This document shows positions 7,973 through 16,611 of a stretch of 64,000 nt of DNA, one piece after another (position 1 is the first letter of the stretch; each line of letters begins with the position of its first letter). The DNA is from Chryseobacterium edaphi (GTDB taxonomy: Bacteria > Bacteroidota > Bacteroidia > Flavobacteriales > Weeksellaceae). Location: contig NZ_JAOTEM010000001.1 in assembly GCF_025628985.1 (NCBI RefSeq), positions 186,001-250,000 of the forward strand, read 5' to 3'. The position numbers were made by a program, and so were the translations under genes. The notes beneath the pieces are model-generated. The model was not told where the DNA came from and made no database searches. It saw only the letters and a program-made list of their open reading frames with translations.

Positions 7973-8053
7973 TTTGTCATTCTGAAAGAATCTAAACATA
8001 GAGTTGTTATTCGAACTCTAATAAAGAAGCCTAGATTCCTCCGGAATGACAAA
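7973..8053. repeat. Dispersed palindromic element, copy 2 (81 bp)
   Basis: Left arm TTTGTCATTCTGAAAGAATCT (degenerate) and right arm with the intact CCTCCGGAATGACAAA sequence. The core contains its own small hairpin, TAGAGTT...AACTCTA. It lies between the convergent lipA and AraC-type genes. Confidence 0.85.
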
Positions 8054-8089
8054 TTTGAGAAATTAAATTTGTAATAAGTTTTATTTAAA

Positions 8090-8944
8090 TTAACTTTCAA
8101 CCTTATTCAAATGCTTTTTCTTAAAAGCGGTTGGAGTTTCTCCGATGTAATTTTTAAATAATTTATTGAAATAAGAAAGGCTTTCAAAACCTACCTGAAA
8201 AGAAACTTCAGAAATGCATAAATTCTGCAAAAGCAACATTTTTGCCTGATTGATTCTGTAATTGTTTACAAAATCTGTAAAAGTCATATTGGTCTGCTTT
8301 TTAAAATATCGGCAAAATGCGGGAGTACTCAAACTCACCATTTCGGCAATCACATTCACATTTGGATTTTTATCATAATTTTCATTGATGTAATCATAGA
8401 TGGTTCCCATTCTGATTTTATCATTTAAAAACCACTTTACGCGGGTATCTTCTTTATTCAGTTCTTTGACTTCTGTTGATTGAGAAAGGATTTGCAAAAC
8501 TTCCATCAAAGCGATAAGTGATTCAAAAGGATTTTTTTGTTTCATTAAATGAAGTTTTTTTGCTACAATTTTTTTAGTTTCTCCAAAAAATGATAGTCCA
8601 AGGTAAGAGCGGTCTAAAAGTTTTTTAATATCATCAAATTCAGGAACGGGAAGAATTATTTCATCCAGAAAATTTTCTTTAAACTGTAATACAAGCTGTT
8701 TGTATTCGGTTTTAATTCCGTAATCAAAATTTAAATGCGGAACATTTGAGCCTACCAAAAGAAGATCACTTTCCATAAAACCGGAAATATCTTTACCGAC
8801 GTGACGAATTCCGCTTATTGCTTCCACATAGACCAATTCAATTTCAGGGTGATAATGCCAGAAAAAATGATGTTTCATGGAGGCCTCGAAAATTTTAAAA
8901 GATTTACCCTCTTCAAAATCAATGATTTCTTTCTGGATTTTCAT
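8090..8944 (-). CDS. AraC-family transcriptional regulator with cupin N-terminus
   Basis: 284 residues. The N-terminal half has a cupin-like sensor (HHFFWHYHPEIELVYVEAISGIRHVGKDISGF), with the HYHPE signature common in this group. The C-terminal about 100 residues hold two HTH motifs: NVNVIAEMVSLSTPAFCRYFKKQTNMTFTDFVNNYRINQAK, then LLQNLCISEVSFQVGFESLSYFNKLFKNYIGETP, the latter being the conserved AraC signature. It is divergent from the MFS transporter gene at 9074 with 129 bp between them, so the transporter is the likeliest target. The ligand is unknown. Confidence 0.9.
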   Translation of the reverse strand: MKIQKEIIDFEEGKSFKIFEASMKHHFFWHYHPEIELVYVEAISGIRHVGKDISGFMESDLLLVGSNVPHLNFDYGIKTEYKQLVLQFKENFLDEIILPVPEFDDIKKLLDRSYLGLSFFGETKKIVAKKLHLMKQKNPFESLIALMEVLQILSQSTEVKELNKEDTRVKWFLNDKIRMGTIYDYINENYDKNPNVNVIAEMVSLSTPAFCRYFKKQTNMTFTDFVNNYRINQAKMLLLQNLCISEVSFQVGFESLSYFNKLFKNYIGETPTAFKKKHLNKVES

Positions 8945-9073
8945 TAGGTTCTGTTTTGATTGATTATTATTACAAATTTATTTAAAATTGTCAATACAGA
9001 GCAATAATCAATCATTTCAGAACAAATAAAAACCATTATTTCTCTCGAATTTTGCATTCAGAAATAGGAAAAG

Positions 9074-10273
9074 ATGTTTGATAAAAGAATATTGCCTTTG
9101 GCAATCGGTGGTTTGGCAATCGGAACTACAGAATTTACGATTATGGGATTGCTTCCCGATATTGCAAAAACGTTGCAAATTACAATTCCGCAGGCGGGAC
9201 ATTTGATTGCGGCTTATGCTTTGGGAGTTGTGATTGGTGCACCAATTTTAATTGGATATTCGGTGAAGTTTCCACCTAAAAAAGTATTGCTTGTTTTAAT
9301 GGTGATTTTTACCATTTTTAATGCACTTTCAGCAATTGCACCTGATTACAATTCGATGCTCATCATCAGATTTATGTCTGGTTTACCGCACGGTGCATTC
9401 TTCGGAGTCGGAACTGTGGTTGCTTCAAGAATGGCAGGAAAAGGGAAGGAGGCATTGTATATTTCATTAATGTTTACCGGATTGACGGTTGCTAATTTGG
9501 CGATGGTTCCTTTAGTCACTTATATCGGACATGCATTTCATTGGCGTTGGTATTTTGCCATTGTTGGTGTGATTGGTCTTGCCACTTTACTGGCTTTAAA
9601 ACTTTGGCTTCCGGCAATGGAGAGAAAGGAGGATAGTCATTTCCTGGAAGAATTAAAATTCCTGAAAGGTAAACAGTCTTGGTTGGTTTTAATGATCACT
9701 GCAATTGGTTTTGGAGGATTGTTTACTTGGTTTAGTTATATAACGCCGTTGATGACCGTTGTTTCAAAAATCGAAAGTAGTTATATGGCATATGTCATGA
9801 TTCTTGCCGGTAGCGGAATGGTTGTAGGGAATTTAGCAGGAGGTTTTCTTTCAGATAAATTGGGGCCGGAAAAGACCTGTGTATTATTATTGTTTCTGAT
9901 GATGTGTTCTTTGTCTGGAGTATTTTTCCTTTCTCAATATCAAAGTATTTCGTTAGTATTGACATTCGTTTGTGGGGCATTATCAATGTCAGTTGCCGCA
10001 CCAATTAATATTATGATGATGAAAGCTGCACCGAAAAGTGAAATGATGGCTGCAGCTTTTATGCAGGCTGCGTTTAATATTGCCAATGCAATGGGTGCTT
10101 TTTTAGGCGGAATTCCTTTAGAACATGGTTTGCCATATAATTATCCGTCGCTTGTGGGAGTGGGAATGACTGTTATCGGTTTAGTAATAAGTATTTTTTA
10201 CTTTTATTTATACCGATCTTCGGATCTTGCAGAAAAAGATATTGTCGCAGAATGTGTTACGTGTGACCAATAA
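9074..10273 (+). CDS. MFS transporter, AraJ/DHA1-type efflux permease
   Basis: 399 residues with about 12 predicted hydrophobic helices. It has the DHA1 opening LPLAIGGLAIGTTEFTIMGLLPDIA and a loop 2-3 motif in VKFPPKKVLL. The sequence GLPHGAFFGVGTVVASRM matches the conserved helix 4 of AraJ/YdhP-type exporters. It sits in the inner membrane and is probably proton-driven. Substrates of this group are usually sugars or drugs; none can be named here. It pairs with the divergent AraC regulator and ends at a shared bidirectional terminator. Confidence 0.88.
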   Translation: MFDKRILPLAIGGLAIGTTEFTIMGLLPDIAKTLQITIPQAGHLIAAYALGVVIGAPILIGYSVKFPPKKVLLVLMVIFTIFNALSAIAPDYNSMLIIRFMSGLPHGAFFGVGTVVASRMAGKGKEALYISLMFTGLTVANLAMVPLVTYIGHAFHWRWYFAIVGVIGLATLLALKLWLPAMERKEDSHFLEELKFLKGKQSWLVLMITAIGFGGLFTWFSYITPLMTVVSKIESSYMAYVMILAGSGMVVGNLAGGFLSDKLGPEKTCVLLLFLMMCSLSGVFFLSQYQSISLVLTFVCGALSMSVAAPINIMMMKAAPKSEMMAAAFMQAAFNIANAMGAFLGGIPLEHGLPYNYPSLVGVGMTVIGLVISIFYFYLYRSSDLAEKDIVAECVTCDQ

Positions 10274-10301
10274 AAAAAGAGAAGCAATTGCTTCTCTTTT
10301 T
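10274..10301. terminator. Bidirectional terminator between convergent genes
   Basis: A perfect palindrome: a run of A, GAGAAGC, AATT, GCTTCTC and a run of T. It serves both the rightward MFS gene and the leftward STAS-like gene. Confidence 0.88.
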
Positions 10302-10306
10302 GTTTT

Positions 10307-10687
10307 TTAATCCTGAACTTCATTACCGTTTTGACACCAATATAAAGCGTTGTATAAATTTTCTTTTGGAAAAGATTTAAATTCTCCCGGCATCACGACA
10401 CTGAAAATGTCAGTAAAATTCTGTACCCCTTCTTTATCGGTCACGATTGCTGCACGATTCCATTTTGTGATGTTTTTTATGCCTAAAAATGCATCTTGAA
10501 GCCATGCTCCTGCAGTGAAATTTCCTAAATCTGTGTCAAGGTAAAGCAGGTAGTTCAGTTCTCCGAATTCATCCACTTTGTTTTTTACGTGGGGAATAAC
10601 TAAATTTTCAAAATCTTCTTTGGTAATTTCGCCTGTAGCGTTGAATGCTGCTACATTTTCCGGAGCATCATTAATTATTGATATCAT
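10307..10687 (-). CDS. SpoIIAA/STAS-like protein (DUF3478 type)
   Basis: 126 residues that look like the SpoIIAA-like family of small cytosolic STAS-fold proteins. Supporting parts are the opening ISIINDAPENVAAFNATGEITKEDFENLVIPHV, a central LLYLDTDLGNFTAGAWLQDAFLGIKNITKWNRAAIVTDK and a C-terminal FSVVMPGEFKSFPKENLYNALYWC. These proteins bind lipid-like or other small ligands and are seen in stress contexts, but no exact role is established. It has no signal peptide and appears monocistronic. Confidence 0.8.
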   Translation of the reverse strand: MISIINDAPENVAAFNATGEITKEDFENLVIPHVKNKVDEFGELNYLLYLDTDLGNFTAGAWLQDAFLGIKNITKWNRAAIVTDKEGVQNFTDIFSVVMPGEFKSFPKENLYNALYWCQNGNEVQD

Positions 10688-10798
10688 AATGTATATTTTA
10701 AATGGTTTTGGTGATTTTAGTTTATCAATAATTAAACCACAATTAACGTAATACCACGTTTAAGGCGCAGTTATTGATTGTGTTTTGAAAAATAATCT

Positions 10799-12004
10799 AT
10801 GGACTTGAAATCTAACGAACCTTTCTGGCTTTTAAAGAATGGTATTATTTCTTCCTATCCGTCTCTTAAATCTGATGAAGAATGTGATGTTCTTATCATC
10901 GGCGGCGGAATCACCGGAAGTCTTATTGCTCACCAAATGATAAAAGACGGATACCAAACCATTTTAATTGATAAACGTGAAATATGCAACGGAAGTACTT
11001 CAGCAACAACCTCGATGCTGCAATATGAAATTGATACGCCGTTGTATGAATTGATTGAAATGATTGGCGAAAAAGGAGCGTTGGAAAGTTATAAGGCTTG
11101 TTCGAAAGCTATTGATGATATCGAAAAAATAGTAAAGGAAATAAAATCACGATCAGGTTTCAAGAGAAAACAGTCACTGTATTTTGCTTCAAAAAAGAAA
11201 GATGCAATCTGGCTTGAGAAAGAATATGAGGCGAGAAGGAAGGCCGGATTTGATGTGACCTGGCTTGGCGATCAGGATATTGAGGAAAAATTCGGTTTTC
11301 AGAATACATATGGTGGAATTTTATCTAAACAGGGCGCAAGTGTTGATGCCTTTAAATTCGCCCACGAAATTTTAAGATTTAATGTCAGTAAAGGCTTGAA
11401 AATTTTTGATAAAACAGAAATGAAATCAGTCAAATATCTGAGAGATCATAACCTTGTTTTGACAACGGATGGATTTAATATTAAAGCAAAAAAAGTCATT
11501 TACTGTGTCGGCTACGAAAGTAAAAATATGATTAAAGAACACTTTGTTGATCTCAAAAGTACTTTTGCCATTGTCTCTGAAGTGGATACCGATAAATTTA
11601 AAAATATCGAAAACACACTCGTCTGGAATACCGATAAACCCTATATTTACATGAGATCTACCGATGATGAACGACTTTTAATCGGTGGTGGTGATGAAGA
11701 TTTTAGTGATCCTGAAAAACGAGATTCTTTATTAAATAAGAAAGAAAAAGAAATTCTCAAAAACCTGAAAAGAATAAAACCGGATTATCATTTTTATACC
11801 GACTTTGTGTGGGCCGGAACTTTCGGGGAAACGAAAGACGGACTTCCGTATATCGGAACTCATGAGAATTTTAAAAACTCATACTTTGTCTTAGGTTTTG
11901 GCGGAAACGGAATTACTTTTTCGGTAACCGGTATGGAAATGGCTTCTGCTTTTATGAAAAATAAAAAACATCAACTTTCTGAATATTTTAAATTTGGGAG
12001 ATAG
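10799..12004 (+). CDS. FAD-dependent oxidoreductase (DAO family)
   Basis: 401 residues. The N-terminal Rossmann FAD site is CDVLIIGGGITGSLIAHQM (about 29-47), followed by LIDKREICNGSTSATTSMLQYEID, typical of D-amino-acid-oxidase-fold enzymes such as glycine, sarcosine or gamma-glutamylputrescine oxidases. The C-terminal FAD-contacting segment is GLPYIGTHENFKNSYFVLGFGGNGITFS. No signal peptide is seen, so it is cytosolic. The amine substrate cannot be read from sequence. It stands alone, facing away from the STAS-like gene. Confidence 0.88.
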   Translation: MDLKSNEPFWLLKNGIISSYPSLKSDEECDVLIIGGGITGSLIAHQMIKDGYQTILIDKREICNGSTSATTSMLQYEIDTPLYELIEMIGEKGALESYKACSKAIDDIEKIVKEIKSRSGFKRKQSLYFASKKKDAIWLEKEYEARRKAGFDVTWLGDQDIEEKFGFQNTYGGILSKQGASVDAFKFAHEILRFNVSKGLKIFDKTEMKSVKYLRDHNLVLTTDGFNIKAKKVIYCVGYESKNMIKEHFVDLKSTFAIVSEVDTDKFKNIENTLVWNTDKPYIYMRSTDDERLLIGGGDEDFSDPEKRDSLLNKKEKEILKNLKRIKPDYHFYTDFVWAGTFGETKDGLPYIGTHENFKNSYFVLGFGGNGITFSVTGMEMASAFMKNKKHQLSEYFKFGR

Positions 12005-12046
12005 TTTTACTTTTAATTTTTGCTGATTTGAAAATTGACTGAAAAA

Positions 12047-12079
12047 GTTTCGGGGTTCGGCAAAGCCGAACCCCGAAAC
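12047..12079 (-). terminator. Strong terminator after the vWA gene
   Basis: GTTTCGGGGTTCGGC and GCCGAACCCCGAAAC form a perfect 15-bp stem with a 3-base loop. Only on the minus strand is it followed by a T run, so it ends the leftward vWA/DUF4139 transcript. Confidence 0.85.
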
Positions 12080-12106
12080 AAAAAATAATAAACTAAGTAT
12101 TTTTAA

Positions 12107-13300
12107 TTAAAAACTATAACCGTTTTTCTTACCCAATTCCAAAATAGACTTCTCAATTGCCTTTCCTAAATCATCACTTTCAGAGCTTCCTCGCTTTTTC
12201 ATTTCTGCATCGATGAAAGATTGTCTCTGTTTTGCAAGAATTTCAATTTCTCTCTGAATTTTATCGCGGTCTGCAGATTTTTGAGTAACAATCTTATTGA
12301 TTTCCTCTTTGCTTTTTCCTCTTAATTCAGAAGGTAATTCTTCTTCTCTGATAGATGAAATGTAACTTTTGTCCTTTTCTACTTTATCAACCAAATCCCA
12401 ATGATCGTTTTTGTAAGCATTTTTCTTAGACTTACTTACGGCTCTTTCAACAGCATTTGAAGCCGATTGAGATTCTGCATTGACGTCCTGAACAGCCTGT
12501 TTGTTTTTCATTTCAGAACCACGACTTCCGTAAGAAATGTAAGTTTCATTGAGTTTGGAATTAAATTGTGAAATTTTCACGTCATAAGGCGTTTCAATAT
12601 AAATTACTTTCCGGTCGCTATCGATATTGAAAAATTTCCCATCACCAAGATTAGCTCCGTTTTGCCAGAAAGTTTGAATTCCTTCATCACGACTTCCGCA
12701 GAAAATGGTATTGGTGTAAATGTTTTTTGCTTTGGCTTTCGAAATCACGTCTTTGTAACTGATTTTTCCCTGATCAAAAGGTTCATTTCCGGCGATATAA
12801 ATTAGCTTCATGCTTTTTTCATTTCCGTCCCACTTCAAATTCATTGAAGCATCACGAATTACGGCACCACAATATTCGCTTCCGCCATTGGTTCTCAAAG
12901 CAAAGAGTTTTTCTGAAACCAGATCCAAATCCTGAGTCAATGCGGTGACCTGTCTGATGTAATTTTCTTCATTTAAACCGTCATTTCCATATTCATATAA
13001 AGCAATTTCAATTTGTGGAGCTTGTCCGTTATACTTCAAAGTCGTTAAAGTATTTACAATGTTCCAAAGTCTTGATTTTGCCTGATCGATCAATCCATCC
13101 ATACTATTTGAAGTGTCCAAAAGTAATGCAACCTGAATTTTATTATCTTTCGAAACCGTAATTTTTGGCTGAGCAGAAATATTACTTTCCACCACTTCTC
13201 TCTCGCTGGCTTTGTTGCTGCAACGGATGTCTGATATTTTTCCTGCGCTTAAAAAAGCAGCTACACTTGTTGTGATTGTTAAAAATTTTAAGGTATTCAT
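12107..13300 (-). CDS. Exported von Willebrand factor A domain protein
   Basis: 397 residues with an N-terminal hydrophobic signal (about 1-20). The vWA domain spans roughly 55-250 with a MIDAS motif DTSNS (D62, S64, S66) followed by GGSEYCGAVIRDA. The C-terminal third is charged and probably helical (EEINKIVTQKSADRDKIQREIEILAKQRQSFIDAE), suggesting coiled coil. It probably binds a metal-dependent protein ligand in the periplasm. Only 50 bp separate it from the upstream DUF4139 gene, so the two are likely co-transcribed. It has no candidate LytTR site of its own. Confidence 0.85.
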   Translation of the reverse strand: MNTLKFLTITTSVAAFLSAGKISDIRCSNKASEREVVESNISAQPKITVSKDNKIQVALLLDTSNSMDGLIDQAKSRLWNIVNTLTTLKYNGQAPQIEIALYEYGNDGLNEENYIRQVTALTQDLDLVSEKLFALRTNGGSEYCGAVIRDASMNLKWDGNEKSMKLIYIAGNEPFDQGKISYKDVISKAKAKNIYTNTIFCGSRDEGIQTFWQNGANLGDGKFFNIDSDRKVIYIETPYDVKISQFNSKLNETYISYGSRGSEMKNKQAVQDVNAESQSASNAVERAVSKSKKNAYKNDHWDLVDKVEKDKSYISSIREEELPSELRGKSKEEINKIVTQKSADRDKIQREIEILAKQRQSFIDAEMKKRGSSESDDLGKAIEKSILELGKKNGYSF

Positions 13301-13350
13301 AACATATGTTTTTAATAATTGATTAATATTTTATTTAATTTTCTCTAAAA

Positions 13351-14946
13351 CTATCTGCTGTAATACTGAATCTGCATTTCCTTCGGATATTTAACTTCAT
13401 AAGAAAAATTGATTTTATCTGAAGCTCCGCTGTTAATTTTTCTGTTCCAAAGAATACTTCCTGTTTTATCGTCGTAAATTCCGTTGCCGATTTCTAGAGA
13501 TTTCACGGTGATTTTTGAGTTTTCACTTATAGGAAGCTGGTCAAGAATTTCCAGTTCGATATTTTCTTTTGTATTGTTTCTTACAGTGATTTCATAAGAT
13601 TCTGTTTCCCATTTGTTGGAGTTGAGTGTTTTCTGTGAAGTTTTATCTTCAAGCTTGATTATTTTCACAACAATTCTTTCGTCAACACCCAAAGAAATCG
13701 GGAACTCTTCTTTTACATAAGTGCTTGTGATATTGGTTTTTCCGATATAATTATCTTCAAAATAAATATTCGCTTCGCCCGAAATTAGATTTAAATTCTG
13801 CCAATTTTTCACAAATGCCATTAGGAAAACCTGACTGTTAAGCTTCGGAACGGTGTGATATTTATACGTTGCATCAACTTCTTTTTTATCAAGAATTACA
13901 TATTGTTCTTTTTCCTGACTGACGATGGTTTGGCTAAATTTCAACTCATACAAAACGTTCATCTGATTATCAGAAACTGTCGCTACAGGGATTTGACTTG
14001 GCGCTGCAACTTCTTCACGCATTTGATAAGAATTTGACATATCAGCTTTCGCTTTTTGAGTATATCCAACTTTTGCATCATCATAATTGTGAGCCGTGTA
14101 TTCCGCAACATACAGTGGTAGTAGAATCGGTCTGTCCTGGTTGTAAGATGGTCTGTAAGTGGAAACGAAAAGTTTTACGTTGTTCCAATCCTGTCCGGTT
14201 TTTTGATAAATTTTTCCTTTGTAGACAATTTCAAGAGGTTTTTTCGTTGATAAAGCTTTCAAATCATAAGAAGGAACCCAACCTGCATTGGAAACAATAT
14301 AACTCACTCCAAGATTCAGATTCATCTCATTTTCAGCCAGAATTTCGAGAATAAGCTCTTTTTTATTTTGATTTTTGTGCGTTTGTTCTTCAGAAAACTG
14401 TTTATTGATTTTGGCAATGCTTTCGTCCAACACCATTTTTTGTTCGTTCAGAAGAAAAACCTGATTGTCGATTTCCAGCATTCTTTTTCTGTAGAATTCT
14501 GTAAGTTTGATCAACTGTTCTTGCGGCGTAGATTTGTCGTTGGTAGAAACTTTTAAGTTGTCATTAATGATATTTTGTTCGCCAGAAAGATTCTTAATTT
14601 GAATATTCAATAAATTGACCTGTCTCTGAAATTTTTTCTTTTCATCATCCAGTTTTTTCTCGCCATCTGATAATTCATCATTTTTCAGATAATTGCTTTG
14701 TGGAGTAATTGAGAGAAGTGTTGTATTTTTCTCAAGATTGATTCTGTAGGTATTTTCGTCAAGATCATTTGGAAGATTAATGATTTTCACGGTGTTTCTT
14801 CCTTTTTGAAGATTCACGTTTGTACTTCCAAAAACTTTAGCACCTTGTAGAAAAACGGTTGCTTGTTTTACATCAATTTCCTTTTTAATTTCCTGAGATT
14901 TAAAAAACGAAACTGAAAGAATGAGTATTAAAAAATAGTGTCGCAT
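13351..14946 (-). CDS. DUF4139/DUF4140 (MuiA-like) exported protein
   Basis: 531 residues. The signal peptide is at about 1-17 (cut after FFKS). The N-terminal DUF4140 part reads KQATVFLQGAKVFGSTNVNLQKGRNTVKIINLPNDLDENTYRI. A long coiled coil follows (about 90-200, rich in K, Q, E, N). The C-terminal DUF4139 domain begins at VSYIVSNAGWVPSYDLKA and ends with KINFSYEVKYPKEMQIQYY. Proteins of this architecture are annotated 'mucoidy inhibitor MuiA family', but the molecular role is unknown. It lies between two vWA genes, and a tandem repeat at 15009-15038 upstream resembles a LytTR operator. Confidence 0.85.
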   Translation of the reverse strand: MRHYFLILILSVSFFKSQEIKKEIDVKQATVFLQGAKVFGSTNVNLQKGRNTVKIINLPNDLDENTYRINLEKNTTLLSITPQSNYLKNDELSDGEKKLDDEKKKFQRQVNLLNIQIKNLSGEQNIINDNLKVSTNDKSTPQEQLIKLTEFYRKRMLEIDNQVFLLNEQKMVLDESIAKINKQFSEEQTHKNQNKKELILEILAENEMNLNLGVSYIVSNAGWVPSYDLKALSTKKPLEIVYKGKIYQKTGQDWNNVKLFVSTYRPSYNQDRPILLPLYVAEYTAHNYDDAKVGYTQKAKADMSNSYQMREEVAAPSQIPVATVSDNQMNVLYELKFSQTIVSQEKEQYVILDKKEVDATYKYHTVPKLNSQVFLMAFVKNWQNLNLISGEANIYFEDNYIGKTNITSTYVKEEFPISLGVDERIVVKIIKLEDKTSQKTLNSNKWETESYEITVRNNTKENIELEILDQLPISENSKITVKSLEIGNGIYDDKTGSILWNRKINSGASDKINFSYEVKYPKEMQIQYYSR

Positions 14947-15008
14947 TGTTTATTATTTTTTTGATTTCTAAAGTAAAATTACACTGTATCTCAACCGAAA
15001 TCTTACAG

Positions 15009-15038
15009 ACTTGGTGAACTGAGGTTTTCACTTGGTAA
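15009..15038 (-). promoter_or_regulatory. Candidate LytTR operator upstream of the DUF4139 gene
   Basis: Direct repeats ACTTGGTGA (15009-15017) and ACTTGGTAA (15030-15038) are separated by 12 bp, the spacing known for LytTR-domain binding sites. They begin 63 bp upstream of the ATG. The same arrangement occurs at 16541-16570. A weak -7 (TACTTTAG, one mismatch) lies at 14968-14975. Confidence 0.6.
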
Positions 15039-15053
15039 AGATTTTTAAAATGA

Positions 15054-15081
15054 AAAATGACAACTGTCAAGTTGTCATTTT
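15054..15081 (-). terminator. Terminator of the upstream vWA gene
   Basis: AAAATGACAAC and GTTGTCATTTT form an 11-bp stem with a 6-base loop. On the minus strand the stem runs directly into further T residues. It follows the stop at 15101 and precedes the DUF4139 operator, so the two leftward units are probably separate transcripts. Confidence 0.7.
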
Positions 15082-15100
15082 GATATTATATTTGTTTGGT

Positions 15101-16480
15101 TTAATAGTAATTTGGATAGTAATTTGGAGAATATTGTAACGCAATATCGTAAACCCGTTTTAGGTCTTCATCATTTTTATCCGAGAATGAATTATAATAA
15201 TCAATAATATTTTGAATCGTTCTTTTTGCACTTCCAGCATTGTTTTCTGAGAAATCTTTTGCGGCCTGTTTTAATTCAGAAATCATTTTTGCGATTTGAT
15301 AATTTTTCTTCAATTCTATATCTGTGGTTTCTGTGAAAGAATTGTAACTTTTTTTGGAATTTGACACTTGCATTTCATCATTTTTTTCATAGGTCAATGT
15401 TGTGGAAATTGTGCGACTTTCAATCTCGTTTTTCTCAACTTCCAAAAGAAAAATCTGCGTCTGACCACAATCTAAATTTTCAAGTTCCACATTTACCTGA
15501 TGATCAGAAACATATTGCGGTTGATAGCCATAAAACTTTTTAATTTTCATCCCTTTTGGAAGATTGATGCTGAGTTTTGGTCTTTTCCCAATATTGTAAA
15601 GAAGACTTTCCAGCTCATCGATAAAAGTTTTTTGAATGTCTTTTTCGGTATCTCCGATGAAATAATTTGAACCTCTTCCATTATTTGCGATTTTCCTCAA
15701 GAGATCAAAATCGAGTTGCGAACCGACTCCGATTGTACTGATATCGATCCCTTTATCATTAAATTCTTTTGAGTCTTTCAAGATAATTTCATGATTGGTA
15801 ACTCCCGTATTGGTCATTCCGTCTGTCAATAAAATCACTTTGCTGTTGTACTCTTTTGTATTATGCTTTTGCGCTTCCTGATAACCAAGCATCATTCCGT
15901 CATGAATATTGGTGGAACCTGCGGGATAAATTCCGTCTATCATTTTGTCTAAAGCTGTGACGTCTTTCATTTTAATTGAGTTCAAAACAAGATGCGCATT
16001 TCCATCAAACTTGATGATTGAAATAATATCATCCTGTTTCAGACCTTTTACAAATACTTTCAAAGCGGTTTTTACTTTTTCAAGTTTTCCTCCGCCCATT
16101 GATCCGCTGTTGTCGATGACCAGAGATACATTTACTTTATTTGATTTTTCTCTATTCACGACATTTTGTGTGGCAACTCCGATCTGCAATAGAAATGTGT
16201 CATCAGAATCAAGAATTTTGTTGTCATAATCAATGCTTACAGCTACTTCATTTTTCTTCGGAATTTTTATCTGATGTTTATGATAATTCATAAAATCTTC
16301 TACGATAATGGTATTTTCATTGATAAAACCTCGTTCATTGGTACTGTAAAAACCGTTGCTTACTGTATGCGAAACTGAACCTGATGAAACTGCGTACTGA
16401 GCTTTCATATTTGAGATAAAAACGAAGGCAAAAAGAAGATAAAGAAATTTGTTTCTGTTTAAAATTGAAATGTTTTTCAT
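15101..16480 (-). CDS. Exported vWA domain protein (Yfbk-like)
   Basis: 459 residues from the ATG at 16478-16480; the open frame reaches a few codons further without an ATG. The signal peptide ends near MKAQ. The vWA domain has a perfect MIDAS, DNSGSMGGGK (D123, S125, S127), with a later AGSTNIHDGMMLGYQEA and LLTDGMTNTG, a strongly conserved metal-coordinating set. A C-terminal helical part (ELKQAAKDFSENNAGSAKRTIQNIIDYYNSFSDKNDEDLKRVYDIALQYSPNYYPNYY) resembles the DUF3520 tail region of YfbK-like proteins, though I am not certain of this. It is divergent from the histidine-kinase gene with a candidate operator between them. Confidence 0.87.
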   Translation of the reverse strand: MKNISILNRNKFLYLLFAFVFISNMKAQYAVSSGSVSHTVSNGFYSTNERGFINENTIIVEDFMNYHKHQIKIPKKNEVAVSIDYDNKILDSDDTFLLQIGVATQNVVNREKSNKVNVSLVIDNSGSMGGGKLEKVKTALKVFVKGLKQDDIISIIKFDGNAHLVLNSIKMKDVTALDKMIDGIYPAGSTNIHDGMMLGYQEAQKHNTKEYNSKVILLTDGMTNTGVTNHEIILKDSKEFNDKGIDISTIGVGSQLDFDLLRKIANNGRGSNYFIGDTEKDIQKTFIDELESLLYNIGKRPKLSINLPKGMKIKKFYGYQPQYVSDHQVNVELENLDCGQTQIFLLEVEKNEIESRTISTTLTYEKNDEMQVSNSKKSYNSFTETTDIELKKNYQIAKMISELKQAAKDFSENNAGSAKRTIQNIIDYYNSFSDKNDEDLKRVYDIALQYSPNYYPNYY

Positions 16481-16504
16481 AATAATTAAGTTTAAATTAC
16501 ACTG

Positions 16505-16512
16505 CAAACATA
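16505..16512 (-). promoter_or_regulatory. -7 promoter element of the vWA gene (TATGTTTG)
   Basis: On the minus strand this reads TATGTTTG in the context ACCAGTATGTTTGCA. Nearly the same string precedes the leucine-rich protein gene (38835-38842). It lies 25 bp upstream of the vWA ATG and 28 bp from the candidate operator. Confidence 0.6.
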
Positions 16513-16540
16513 CTGGTCAGAAATATTTTTAAGACAGAAG

Positions 16541-16570
16541 ACTTGGCGAACACCACTTTCCACTTGGTGA
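16541..16570. promoter_or_regulatory. Candidate LytTR operator in the vWA / histidine-kinase divergent promoter
   Basis: Direct repeats ACTTGGCGA (16541-16549) and ACTTGGTGA (16562-16570) with a 12-bp spacer. They begin 61 bp upstream of the vWA ATG and end 29 bp before the kinase -7 element. The near-identical copy upstream of the DUF4139 gene suggests a common regulator, most simply the LytTR protein encoded at 19156. Confidence 0.62.
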
Positions 16571-16599
16571 GTAATTTTTGAAAGATGTATAGATATGTA

Positions 16600-16607
16600 T
16601 ATCTTTG
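16600..16607 (+). promoter_or_regulatory. -7 promoter element of the histidine-kinase gene (TATCTTTG)
   Basis: TATCTTTG matches TAnnTTTG and ends 4 bp before the ATG at 16612, implying a leaderless or nearly leaderless mRNA. It lies inside the longer open frame that starts at 16585, which argues for the later Met. Confidence 0.58.
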
Positions 16608-16611
16608 TTTT

